Assembly: GCA_041393535.1 (NCBI GenBank)
Contig: JAWKJY010000015.1
Span: 23,077-87,076 of the forward strand
Origin: JAWKJY01 sp041393535
Lineage (GTDB): Bacteria; Actinomycetota; Thermoleophilia; Gaiellales; Gaiellaceae
Length of the DNA stretch: 64,000 nucleotides
Reading direction: 5' to 3'
Shown here: piece after piece, positions 9,285 to 16,789 of the stretch
Numbering within the stretch: position 1 is the first letter of the stretch
Layout: each line of letters begins with the position of its first letter
Notes under the pieces: model-generated
The model's database searches: none
What the model was told of the DNA's origin: nothing
The model's input: only the letters and a program-made list of their open reading frames with translations
Program-made: the position numbers and the translations under genes

Positions 9285-9967
9285 TCAGCCGAGCGGCATC
9301 TCGGCGAGGCGCTCGACGAGCTCCCTCGCGTCCGCGAAGACCGACGCCGCGCCCGCCTCGCGCAGCTCGCAGTCGGCGAAGCCGCCGCTCTGCAGCCCGA
9401 TCGCCGGCACGCCGGCGCGCCTCGCCGCGAGGCAGTCCCACGTCGTGTCGCCGACGAGCACCGCGGCCCGCCGCCGACGCGGGCGAGCGCCGCGTGCACG
9501 AGGTCGGGCGCCGGCTTCGTGCGCGCGACGTCGCGGGCGGACGTCCAGCCGTCGACGAGGCCGCGCGCGTCGAGCAGGTCGAGGTAGACGTCGAGCTCGT
9601 CCTGCGGGGCCGACGAGGCGAGGACGACCGGATGGCCCCGCGCGCCGATCGCGGCGAGGAGCTCCCGCGCCCCGGGGAGCGCCCGAACCTCGCCGATCAG
9701 CCGGCGGTACTCCTCCGTGCGCGCCGACCGGATGGGGTCGCCGCTCGCCGCCTCGACCGCGTCGCCCGCGACGGCGGTCACGAGCTGGTCGCCGCCCATG
9801 CCGACGTGCCGGTGCAGCCGCCAGGTGGGCACGATGACGCCGTGGCGCGCGAGGGCGCGCGACCATGCGAGCGCGTGGTGGTAGGCGGAGTCGACGAGCG
9901 TCCCGTCGACGTCGACGATGGCGGCGAGCGACGGGCCGCGCGGGACGGGGCGCGAGGGAGGAGCCAC
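9285..9967 (-). pseudogene. HAD-superfamily phosphatase/phosphoglucomutase-like hydrolase, one-base deletion
   Basis: All four HAD motifs are present but split over two frames: motif I IVDVDGTLVDS, motif II VLASSAPQDELD, motif III Lys in ARTKPAPDLV, then in the other frame motif IV VLVGDTTWDCLAARRAG and AIGLQSGGFADCEL. The cap region WRLHRHVGMGGDQLV resembles phosphoglycolate phosphatase or beta-phosphoglucomutase relatives. Adding one C near 9463-9476 restores a 227-residue protein of normal length. The chosen GTG at 9967 is approximate. Likely function is dephosphorylation of a small phosphosugar or phosphoglycolate. The break looks like sequence error because codon use and motifs are intact on both sides. 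Confidence 0.75.
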
Positions 9968-10039
9968 TCCCGTGCGGTTCCCCGAACCGGCCCGCTGCGA
10001 ACGCGGTTGGCTCCCGCCCGTCGCGGGTATGACCCGCGC

Positions 10040-10400
10040 ATGCTGGATCGGCTGAGGAGGCTGTTCGCGAGCGGCGGCGACCCGCGTGGCACGACGCCGA
10101 CGGAGCCCTACCGCCAGGCGCGCCCCGACGAGCTGGTCGAGACCGAGGGCGTCGTGATGGCCGGGCCGGCCGGCGCGGCGCCCGCCGGGCCGCCCGAGCC
10201 CGAGCCCGGCCCGGCCGCCGCCGAGCACGGCGAGCCGCCCCCGCCGTCGCCGTCCGGGTCGGGAGAGACGGCGCCGCCGCACGAGTGGACGTCCGGCTAC
10301 GACGGCGACGACCCCGTGCGCCGCGAGGCGGCCGAGCGCGCCGCGCGCGGTCGAGTCGGACGAGGCGGGCGGGCCGACCGGGCGCGAGCGCGGCGCGTAG
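10040..10400 (+). pseudogene. Low-complexity hypothetical protein, probably one extra base near its end
   Basis: A frame starting MLDRLRRLFASGGDPRG continues as TEPYRQARPDELVETEGVV and a Pro/Glu/Ala-rich segment, then HEWTSGYDGDDPVRREAAE. In the given frame no stop follows for over 2 kb, but skipping one base in the CG repeat near 10342-10350 gives VESDEAGGPTGRERGA and TAG at 10398-10400, for 119 residues. ATG 10040 is preceded by TATGAC (10028-10033) at 6 nt, like other leaderless starts here. It is acidic and probably disordered. No domain is recognised. Confidence 0.45.
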
Positions 10401-10683
10401 ACGGCACTCCGCCGGGGCCGCGCTCGTCGTCGCGCGCCGCCGACCCGCGGAACGCCCCGGCACGCGCGGCCCCGCGGGATCCCCTGTCCCCTTCGGACGG
10501 GCGAGGGGCCACCCCGCGCCTCCACCCGCTTTCGAGCGTAGCGGGGATGTCGTCACGGGTGTGTCACGGCGGGGCCCGGAGGTGTGACGGAAGCGTGCCG
10601 ATCGCTCCACGGGCCCGGCAGGGCAGGAGCGGCGGTGGCGCGCCCCGTCGGAAGCGCGGCACGAGCGCGGACGCGCGACCGGG

Positions 10684-11379
10684 TCAGCCCGCCTGGGCCG
10701 AGCCCGGGGCCGTCGAGGAGCCGGCCGGCCAGTCGCTCGTGACGCTCGCGCGATGGCGGGCCGCGAGCTCCTCCTCGTCGGGGAGCGCGAGCTCCTCGTA
10801 CGCGGTCGGCAGCTCCTCCTCGGTCGCCTCGGCGACGCAGACGACCTCGTCCGCCTGGCCGACCACGACGACGTCCAGCCAGTCGCGCGCGACCGGGGTC
10901 GCGACGATCACGCGACGCGGGCGCTGGGCCCGGACGCCGGCGACCGCGGCGCGCAGGAGCACGGGCGGCGTGTCGCCGTCGTCGACGAGCACGACCGTCC
11001 GGTCGGCCGGGTCGACCGGGCCGTGCTCGCCCCGCCAGAGCCGCTCCCGGCGCTTCAGCTCGTTCCCGTCCGCAGCCGCGGCCAGCGCGATCCGCTCGTC
11101 GTCGAGCGCGAGCTCGTCCAGGCGCGGCTCGTCGAGGATCCGGACGCCGCCCGAGGCGAGCGCGCCGATCGCGACCGCCTCGTTCCCCGGCACGGAGAGC
11201 GGCTGGACGACGAAGACGTCGAGCGGCGCCCCGAGCGCGCGCGCGATCTCGCTCGCCACGACGACGCCACCCGGCGGGATGCCCAGGACGAGCACGTCGT
11301 CGCCCGCGCGGGGGTCGAGCTCGACCGCGAGCGCGCGGCCCGCCTCGACGCGGCCGGGGAAGGGAAGCGGGGTGCTCAT
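10684..11379 (-). CDS. Phosphoribosyltransferase-fold protein with an altered PRPP loop
   Basis: This 231-residue protein follows the type I PRTase layout: an N-terminal hood, GIPPGGVVVASEIARALGAPLDVFVVQ (first sheet and flexible-loop region), NEAVAIGALASGG, then VVLVDDGDTPPVLLRAAV where a canonical enzyme has VDDGIATGAT, and VIVATPVA. The change removes the small/hydroxyl residues that bind the 5-phosphate of PRPP, so catalysis may be lost or altered. Similar stand-alone PRTase-like proteins occur in actinobacteria beside esterases, dienelactone hydrolases or stress genes; none is adjacent here. The start is ATG 11379. The neighbouring DksA-like gene lies 46 nt upstream on the same strand. 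Confidence 0.65.
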   Translation of the reverse strand: MSTPLPFPGRVEAGRALAVELDPRAGDDVLVLGIPPGGVVVASEIARALGAPLDVFVVQPLSVPGNEAVAIGALASGGVRILDEPRLDELALDDERIALAAAADGNELKRRERLWRGEHGPVDPADRTVVLVDDGDTPPVLLRAAVAGVRAQRPRRVIVATPVARDWLDVVVVGQADEVVCVAEATEEELPTAYEELALPDEEELAARHRASVTSDWPAGSSTAPGSAQAG

Positions 11380-11425
11380 CGACCGCTCCCGTACCCGCGC
11401 GGCGGTGGGCGCAAACGGCCGGCGC

Positions 11426-12020
11426 TCACGCCGGCCGGTAGGTGCCCTCGGGCAGGTCGTCCTCGTGGTCGCCGACGTCCGGGTTCGCCTCGCCGTCGCG
11501 ATAGAGCTCGCCGGGGGTCGTCACGTCGAACGTCTGCGCGTCGTCGTCGAGGTCGGGCGCGGGGCCGAGCGGGATCGCCCCGAGTGGCACCGGCGGGTCG
11601 GACGGCTCGTCGAGCGGGGTCGGCTCGTCCGGCCCCCCGTCGCCCTCGCCCGGCCCTGCGACGGGCGTGCGGGCGCGGCGCTCCTCCTCGGCGACCGTGC
11701 GCTCGGCCGTGGGGACCTCCTCCAGGCGCTCGTCGGGGATCGGCTCGCCGCTCTCCACGCTCAGCCCGAAGCGGCCGTCGCGCAGCCGCTCCTCGGCGGC
11801 CTCGACCCGGCGCAGCTGGTCGGCGAGCTCGTCGAGCCGACCGACGTCGCGCTCGCGCGCGGTCGTCTCCGACCCGACGTCCGCCTGATGCTGATCGACG
11901 CTGCCGAGCTCGCCCAGCTCGTCCGTCTCCGACCGCCCGAGGCTCGCGCGAGCGCGCCAGCTCACGCTCGATCCGCCGCCGCTCGCGTGCGAGGAGCTCC
12001 GTTGCGCGCGCGTCGTCCAC
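11426..12020 (-). pseudogene. DksA/TraR-like protein lacking all zinc-finger cysteines (one extra base)
   Basis: The N-terminal helix MDDARATELLARERRRIERE and the continuation in another frame, SLGRSETDELGELGSVDQHQ, RDVGRLDELADQLRRVEAAE and SVESGEPIPDERLEEVPTAE, reproduce the coiled coil plus GEPIP segment of DksA/TraR proteins. The length becomes 197 residues if one base near 11945-11955 is removed. Where classical members have two CxxC pairs, this one has Ser and Glu (SVES) and no cysteine at the second site, so zinc cannot be bound in the normal way. A Pro/Asp/Glu-rich tail of about 80 residues ends in DLPEGTYRPA. DksA relatives act on RNA polymerase; for this variant that is inference. 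Confidence 0.6.
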
Positions 12021-12264
12021 GTGGTTGCGCTACCACCCGCTGCCGGGCGGGAAACGGCGTTTCGTCGGGCGCCCGCGAGGGTAGTGAGGATGGGCACGAG
12101 GCAGGCCGTCCGGGCTCGAGGTACAGACCGCTCGAACGGGTGGGGACGGGGCAGGCGGAAAATCTCGCCCACCGACCTGACTGGCCCGGAGACCTGCGGC
12201 CGCGCCCGGCCGGAGAGGCGACCGGCCGGGCGCGGCGACCCGCACCGCGCCGACGGCCCGGGGC

Positions 12265-12654
12265 CTACTCGTCGTCGAGCGGCTCGAGCTCGCCGTCGAG
12301 GACGTCGCCGAGGTCGAGCTCCTGGCGGAGCGCGACGAGCGTCCCGTCCGGGGCGCGGAAGGCGAGCCACGTGCCGTCGCCGTCGGTGTCGACGATCGGC
12401 AGGCCGGCCTCCTCGAGCTCGCACCGGGCCTCGTCGAGATCGGCGACCTCCAGCTCGATCGTCACGCCGCCGGCCCCGCCGCCGTCGAGCTCGCTCGCGC
12501 GGAGCTCGAGCAGGTCGCCGTCGGCGGACTGGTAGATCGCGTGCCCCGAGGCCGCGACGAGCGCGTCCAGCCCGAGCACGTCGCCCAGCAGCCCGGCCAT
12601 CTCGCCGAAGCGCGCCGTCCCGATCGTGACGCCGACGATGCCGCGGACGCGCAC
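12265..12654 (-). CDS. VOC/glyoxalase-like small protein
   Basis: This 129-residue protein begins (GTG) VRVRGIVGVTIGTARFGEMA and has beta-alpha-beta features of one vicinal-oxygen-chelate module: FGEMAGLLGDVLGL, ELEVADLDEARCELEEAG, and TWLAFRAPDGTLVALRQEL near the end. The metal ligand positions are not obvious, so a binding rather than catalytic role is possible. It starts 2 nt after the stop of the DUF1264 gene, so it is in the same operon. The C-terminus is very acidic. Confidence 0.6.
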   Translation of the reverse strand: MRVRGIVGVTIGTARFGEMAGLLGDVLGLDALVAASGHAIYQSADGDLLELRASELDGGGAGGVTIELEVADLDEARCELEEAGLPIVDTDGDGTWLAFRAPDGTLVALRQELDLGDVLDGELEPLDDE

Positions 12655-12656
12655 GG

Positions 12657-13370
12657 CTAGCCCGCCTCGATGACGCCGGGGATGGGCGTACCGAGCGGGA
12701 AGGCGTCCGCGAGGCGGTCGACGCCCTGCTGCGGCCGCGCGTGCTCGAGCAGGTCGGCGCGCCGCGCGCGGCTGCGTGCGAGGTCGATCCCCATGCCGGC
12801 GAGGAAGTCCCGCTCGATCGCAGGGTCCGCCTCGCCGTCCCGGTTGAACGACCACATCGGCATCGCGGGGCCGAACGGTAGCGGGTGGCCCGGGCCGGTC
12901 GCGTGCGTGCCGGTGTGCCACGTGTGCCAGGTCTTGCCGTAGCTGTTGACGAGCACCCGCATCAGCGCGTGCTCCGCCGCGGGTGGAAGGCCGGGCGCGA
13001 CGAGCTGGCCCGAGAGCACCTCGTAGTTGTGCGGGTGCCAGAGGCCCCGCTCCTCCTCCGGCAGCGTCGCGTACAGCCGCTCGGAGACGATGTACTCGAT
13101 CCCGATCAGGTTCGCCTCCTCCGTGTTCCCGTCGAAGACGACGCACTGCAGCAGGTCGTCGTTGGACTGGGCGCACCAGTGGTGCGCCTCCATCTGCAGC
13201 GACGGGTCGTCGCGGCCGCAGTGCAGGCCGGCCACGTAGACGCCGAAGGCGCCGAGCGGCCCGCGGTGCTGCAGCAGGTGCGCGCCGGCGGCGAGAAGGG
13301 CGCGCCCCACCGAGGTCGGCTCGCCAGCCGGCTCGAGCGGGCGCCCGCGAGGTGGGATGCGCAGGGGCAC
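12657..13370 (-). CDS. DUF1264 (OBAP-like) domain protein
   Basis: This 237-residue protein carries the DUF1264 signature: MEAHHWCAQSNDDLLQCVVF, NLIGIEYIVSERLYATLPEE, ERGLWHPHNYEVLSGQLVAP, and YGKTWHTWHTGT. The family includes plant oil body-associated proteins (OBAP) and many bacterial proteins of unknown biochemistry; the many conserved His, Trp and Tyr residues suggest a binding pocket. The start is GTG 13370. It lies 36 nt after the TPM-like gene and is followed after 2 nt by the VOC-like gene, so the three probably form one minus-strand operon. Confidence 0.8.
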   Translation of the reverse strand: MPLRIPPRGRPLEPAGEPTSVGRALLAAGAHLLQHRGPLGAFGVYVAGLHCGRDDPSLQMEAHHWCAQSNDDLLQCVVFDGNTEEANLIGIEYIVSERLYATLPEEERGLWHPHNYEVLSGQLVAPGLPPAAEHALMRVLVNSYGKTWHTWHTGTHATGPGHPLPFGPAMPMWSFNRDGEADPAIERDFLAGMGIDLARSRARRADLLEHARPQQGVDRLADAFPLGTPIPGVIEAG

Positions 13371-13406
13371 GGTGCGGCGCTTCCCGGCCCGGGCGGCGCG
13401 GAAACC

Positions 13407-14708
13407 TCAGAAGTCGCCGCCACCGCCGAAGTCGCCGCCCCCGAAGTCCCCGCCGCCGAGGTCGCCGAAGTCGCCGCCGCCGAGGTCGGCGTCGCCGTCC
13501 GCCGCCCAGGCGTCGCCGGCGCCGAGGCCCAGCCCGCCGCCCAGCAGCGTCCCGACCAGGAGCAGCGGGACCATCCCGGCGAAGAAGCCGCCCATGTAGG
13601 GGCCGTAGGCGGGCGAGGCGCCCCAGTACGGGACGCGCCGGCCGCCGTCGAGCACGCTGCGGGAGGCGGGCTCCTCGCCGGCCTCCACCCGGACCGCGTC
13701 CGCGGCGCAGACGGGGACGGGCCTCGGCTCGCCGCCCGGCGGCGCCCAGTCGGCGTCCCGGACGGAGGGGCCGTGGCGCGGGTCGAAGAAGCACGGCGGC
13801 CGATGCGCCGGCGGCTCGCGTCCCTCCAGGCGGGCGCGGGCGCACGCCATCGCGTAGCGGCCCTCCTCGAGCGCGGCCGCGACCGGGGCGAGCTGCTCGA
13901 CCGTCCGTGCGCGCTCGAGCTCCCGACGGCCGCGCTCGTAGGCCGCTGCCGCGCGCAGGTAGTCCTCCTTCGCCCTCGGGTCGGCCGTCGGCAGCTCGAC
14001 CTCGAGGTCGAGCGCGGCGATGTCGCCCGCGAGCGCCTGCACGTCCTCCTCCGCCTCACGACGCACCCCGGCGAGCTCCTCGGCGGCCTCCCGCTCGCGG
14101 GCGCGCCGCCGGCCGAGCGAGCGCCACGCGAGGAAGGCGAGCGGGGCGCCGACCACGAGGAGCAGGAGCCAGGCGCCGGACGAGCCGCCATTGCCGCCCC
14201 CGTCGCCGGCCGGGCCCGGGCCGCCGGAGCCGACGAGGCGCACGAACTCCGAGAGGGTGGCCGTGACGCCCTCGCCGGCCCGGCGGTCGAAGGCCTCGGT
14301 CGCCAGGTCGGCGGCGCGCCCGGACGGGAGGGCGCCGTTCGCGGCGCGGAACGAGTCGCCGACGACGACGGCGTAGGTCGCGTCGCGGCCGAGCCGCTCG
14401 GCGAGCGTGTCGAGCACGTCGCCCGGGCCGCCGCCCGCCGCGGACGCCGCGCTCGCCGGCAGGATCGCGATCAGGATCCGCGCGGGGGCGACGCGGGCGA
14501 TCTCCGCCTCGAGCGCCGCCTGGTCGGCTGCCGGGATGCGCCGCTCGGCCGCCGCGTCGACGTGCACGGCCCGCTGGCGCAGCGCGGCGACCGCCCGGTC
14601 GAGCGTCGCCGAGCGGTCGAGCGGCGTCGTCTCCTGCGCCCGGGTGGCCGAGGCCGTCGCGAGCAGGAGGGCCAGCAGGGCGGGGGCGATCCCGAGCGGC
14701 GTCCGCAC
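13407..14708 (-). CDS. TPM-like secreted/membrane protein with C-terminal GGGDFG repeats
   Basis: This 433-residue protein has a signal peptide (ALLALLLATASATRAQ), an extracytoplasmic domain resembling a weak TPM/YgcG fold (residues about 25-165), a membrane helix (SGAWLLLLVVGAPLAFLAW, near 180-200), a long charged helical region, a second hydrophobic segment (FFAGMVPLLLVGTLLGGGLG) and a tail built from repeats of GGGDFG. YgcG/TPM proteins often end in such Gly-rich repeats. The GTG start at 14708 is backed by TACCGT (14715-14720) 6 nt upstream on the minus strand. The function is unknown; a cell-envelope location is likely. It heads an operon with DUF1264 and the VOC-like protein. Confidence 0.65.
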   Translation of the reverse strand: MRTPLGIAPALLALLLATASATRAQETTPLDRSATLDRAVAALRQRAVHVDAAAERRIPAADQAALEAEIARVAPARILIAILPASAASAAGGGPGDVLDTLAERLGRDATYAVVVGDSFRAANGALPSGRAADLATEAFDRRAGEGVTATLSEFVRLVGSGGPGPAGDGGGNGGSSGAWLLLLVVGAPLAFLAWRSLGRRRAREREAAEELAGVRREAEEDVQALAGDIAALDLEVELPTADPRAKEDYLRAAAAYERGRRELERARTVEQLAPVAAALEEGRYAMACARARLEGREPPAHRPPCFFDPRHGPSVRDADWAPPGGEPRPVPVCAADAVRVEAGEEPASRSVLDGGRRVPYWGASPAYGPYMGGFFAGMVPLLLVGTLLGGGLGLGAGDAWAADGDADLGGGDFGDLGGGDFGGGDFGGGGDF

Positions 14709-14772
14709 CGCCCCACGGTACCCCGCGTCGCTCGTCCCGACGCATCCGGGCGCGGGGTTCTAGCCTGCAGGC

Positions 14773-15939
14773 GTGGACTTCGAGCCGACCGAGGAGCAGG
14801 AGGCGCTGCGCGCCGCGGTGCGCGAGCTCGCGAGCGGGTTCGGCGACGAGTACTGGGCGGAGCGCGACGAGCGGCACGAGTTCCCCTGGGCGTTCTACGA
14901 CGCGTTCGCGCGCGGCGGCTGGCTCGGGATCGCGATCCCCGAGCGCTACGGCGGCAGCGGGCTCGGCGTCCAGGAGGCCGGGCTGCTGCTCGAGGAGGTC
15001 GCCGCGTCCGGCGCCGCGATGAACGGCTGCAGCCCGATGCACCTGACGATCTTCGGGCTGAACCTGATCGTCAAGCACGGCACCGAGGAGCTGCGCCAGG
15101 AGGTGCTGCCGCCAGCCGCGACGGGGGACCTCCACGTGTGCTTCGCGGTCACCGAGCCGGACGCGGGCACCGACACGACGCGGATCGCGACGACCGCGCG
15201 CCGCGATGGCGACGGCTGGGTGATCCGGGGCCGGAAGGTCTGGATCTCGAAGGCCGACCTGTCGCAGAAGATGGTGCTCGTCGCGCGCACGACGCCGCGC
15301 GAGCAGGCGGCGCGGCCGACCGAGGGGCTCTCCGTCTTCCTGCTCGACGTCGACCCGGCCCACGTGCACGTGACGCCGATCCCGAAGCTCGGGCGCAACG
15401 CGGTCGCGTCGTGCGAGGTCGTGATCGACGACCTGCGCGTGCCGGGCTCCGCGCTGATCGGCGAGGCGGGCCAGGGCTTCCGCGTCCTCCTCGACGGGCT
15501 CAACCCTGAGCGGATCCTGCTCGCGCACGAGTCGCTCGGGATCGGCCGCGCCGCCCTGGCCAGGGCCGTCCGCTACGCGAACGAGCGCGTCGTCTTCGAC
15601 CGCCCGATCGGGCAGAACCAGGGGATCTCGTTCCCGCTCGCCGAGGCGCTCGCCCGGCTCGACGCGGCCGAGCTCGTCGCACGCAAGGCCGCCTGGCTCT
15701 ACGACCGGGGCAGGCCGTGCGGGCGCGAGGCGAACATGGCGAAGTGGCTCTGCGCGGACGCCGGCTTCCAGGCCGCCGACGCCGCCGTCCAGGTGCACGG
15801 CGGGATGGGCTACGCCCGCGAATACCACGTCGAGCGGTACTTCCGGGAGGCCCGGCTGATGAAGCTCGTCCCGATCAGCCAGGAGCTCGTCCTCTCGTAC
15901 CTCGCCCAGCACGTGCTCGGGCTGCCGCGCTCGCACTAG
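14773..15939 (+). CDS. Acyl-CoA dehydrogenase
   Basis: This 388-residue FAD enzyme has the three-domain ACAD layout: N-terminal helices (EPTEEQEALRAAVRELA), the middle beta domain with FAVTEPDAGTDTTRIATTA and GRKVWISKADLS, and the C-terminal helical domain with VHGGMGYAREYHVERYFRE. It would introduce a trans-2,3 double bond into an acyl-CoA, passing electrons to ETF. The chain-length class is not clear; similarity is to short/medium or unusual-substrate ACADs. GTG 14773 follows TAGCCT (14761-14766) by 6 nt, so the message is probably leaderless. It is divergent from the TPM-like gene. Confidence 0.9.
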   Translation: MDFEPTEEQEALRAAVRELASGFGDEYWAERDERHEFPWAFYDAFARGGWLGIAIPERYGGSGLGVQEAGLLLEEVAASGAAMNGCSPMHLTIFGLNLIVKHGTEELRQEVLPPAATGDLHVCFAVTEPDAGTDTTRIATTARRDGDGWVIRGRKVWISKADLSQKMVLVARTTPREQAARPTEGLSVFLLDVDPAHVHVTPIPKLGRNAVASCEVVIDDLRVPGSALIGEAGQGFRVLLDGLNPERILLAHESLGIGRAALARAVRYANERVVFDRPIGQNQGISFPLAEALARLDAAELVARKAAWLYDRGRPCGREANMAKWLCADAGFQAADAAVQVHGGMGYAREYHVERYFREARLMKLVPISQELVLSYLAQHVLGLPRSH

Positions 15940-15957
15940 GGCCCTGGCCGCCAGGGC

Positions 15958-15984
15958 GTTTCCCGGCGGGAGCCGGCGGGAAAC
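15958..15984. terminator. GTTTCCCG/CGGGAAAC inverted repeat
   Basis: An 8-bp perfect inverted repeat (15958-15965 with 15977-15984, 11-nt loop) lies downstream of the acyl-CoA dehydrogenase, directly after a second small hairpin (CCCTGG/CCAGGG). There is no T tract. It is a plausible factor-assisted terminator. Confidence 0.4.
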
Positions 15985-16014
15985 CGTCGTCCTGACCCCG
16001 AGCGAGGAGGCGTC

Positions 16015-16698
16015 ATGCCCAGGATCGAGGAGCGGGTCGAGGTCGGCGTCCCCGTGCGCACGGCCTACGACCAGTGGACGCAGTTCGAGCAGTTCCCGTC
16101 GTTCATGGACGGCGTCCAGGAGATCGAGCAGCTGGACGACACGCACCTGCACTGGAAGGTCCGGGTCGCCGGGCAGGAGCGGGAGTTCGACGCACGGATC
16201 ACCGAGCAGATCCCCGATGCGCGGATCGCCTGGAAGAGCGTGAACGGGCCGAAGCACGCCGGCGCGATCGACTTCCACCGGGTCGCGCCCGACCGGACGG
16301 AGCTCCACCTCGTCATGGACGTCGAGCCGGAGGGCGGCACGGCGAAGATGGCCGCTGCGGAGGGGCTCGTGCGCGAGCGCGTGCACGGCGACCTGCAGCG
16401 GTTCAAGCGGATGATCGAGTCACGGGGGACGCAGGCCGACGGCTGGCGGGGCGAGGTGCGGCCGGAAGGCTCGGGCGAGGGGATGACGAAGCTCGACACG
16501 GCGGCGACGGCGCTCGTCACGGTCGGCGCGCTCAACTGGGGGCTCGTCGGGCTCGCGCGGTTCGACCTGGTCGGGCGCCTGCTCGCCGGCGCCGGCTTCG
16601 GTCGGACGTCCGCGGCGAGCCGGGTCGTCTACGGGCTGGTCGGCGCCGCGGGCGCGTACAGCGTCGCGCGCTTCGCGCTGCGCGCGCGCCGCACCTGA
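16015..16698 (+). CDS. SRPBCC (polyketide cyclase-like) domain fused to DUF378 membrane domain
   Basis: Residues 1 to about 150 form a START/SRPBCC domain of the Coq10/cyclase type: RIEERVEVGVPVRTAYDQW, FEQFPSFMDGVQEI, HWKVRVAGQEREFDARITEQ, FHRVAPDRTELHLVMD. Residues from about 165 form a DUF378 module with two membrane helices (TAATALVTVGALNWGLVGLA and a second span ending GAAGAYSVARFAL). The two normally occur as separate proteins; the link is a short polar stretch with no sign of a frameshift. The domain pairing would tether a lipid- or hydrophobic-ligand pocket to the membrane. The start ATG 16015 has GAGGAGG upstream. Confidence 0.8.
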   Translation: MPRIEERVEVGVPVRTAYDQWTQFEQFPSFMDGVQEIEQLDDTHLHWKVRVAGQEREFDARITEQIPDARIAWKSVNGPKHAGAIDFHRVAPDRTELHLVMDVEPEGGTAKMAAAEGLVRERVHGDLQRFKRMIESRGTQADGWRGEVRPEGSGEGMTKLDTAATALVTVGALNWGLVGLARFDLVGRLLAGAGFGRTSAASRVVYGLVGAAGAYSVARFALRARRT

Positions 16699-16789
16699 GC
16701 GAGCGGGCGCGGCTCGCGGCGGTCGGGCAGGGCGCCGCTCTGCTGCAGGGCCGACCCGCCGCGGGCCGGGCCCCGATACGGTTCCGGCC

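Noticed and set aside
7298..10525. A 1,075-codon open frame on the minus strand
   Set aside because: It is mostly an Arg/Pro/Ala-rich shadow of the CDF and HtrA genes; only the short stretch of the HAD protein inside it is real.
10401..10683. Possible gene in the 280-bp gap before the PRTase-like gene
   Set aside because: No frame has a plausible start plus protein-like composition; I see no hairpin or promoter of note either.
12021..12264. Possible gene between the DksA-like and VOC-like genes
   Set aside because: Frames are Arg/Gly/Pro shadows and no start has a ribosome site or TAnnnT box at the right distance.
9086..12535. A 1,149-codon open frame on the plus strand
   Set aside because: Absence of stops reflects GC content. 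The composition is low-complexity Arg/Ser and it crosses several better-supported minus-strand genes.
13407..13500. Short tandem DNA repeat resembling a CRISPR or VNTR
   Set aside because: The repeat follows codon periodicity of the GGGDFG protein repeats; units are too short and have no spacers.
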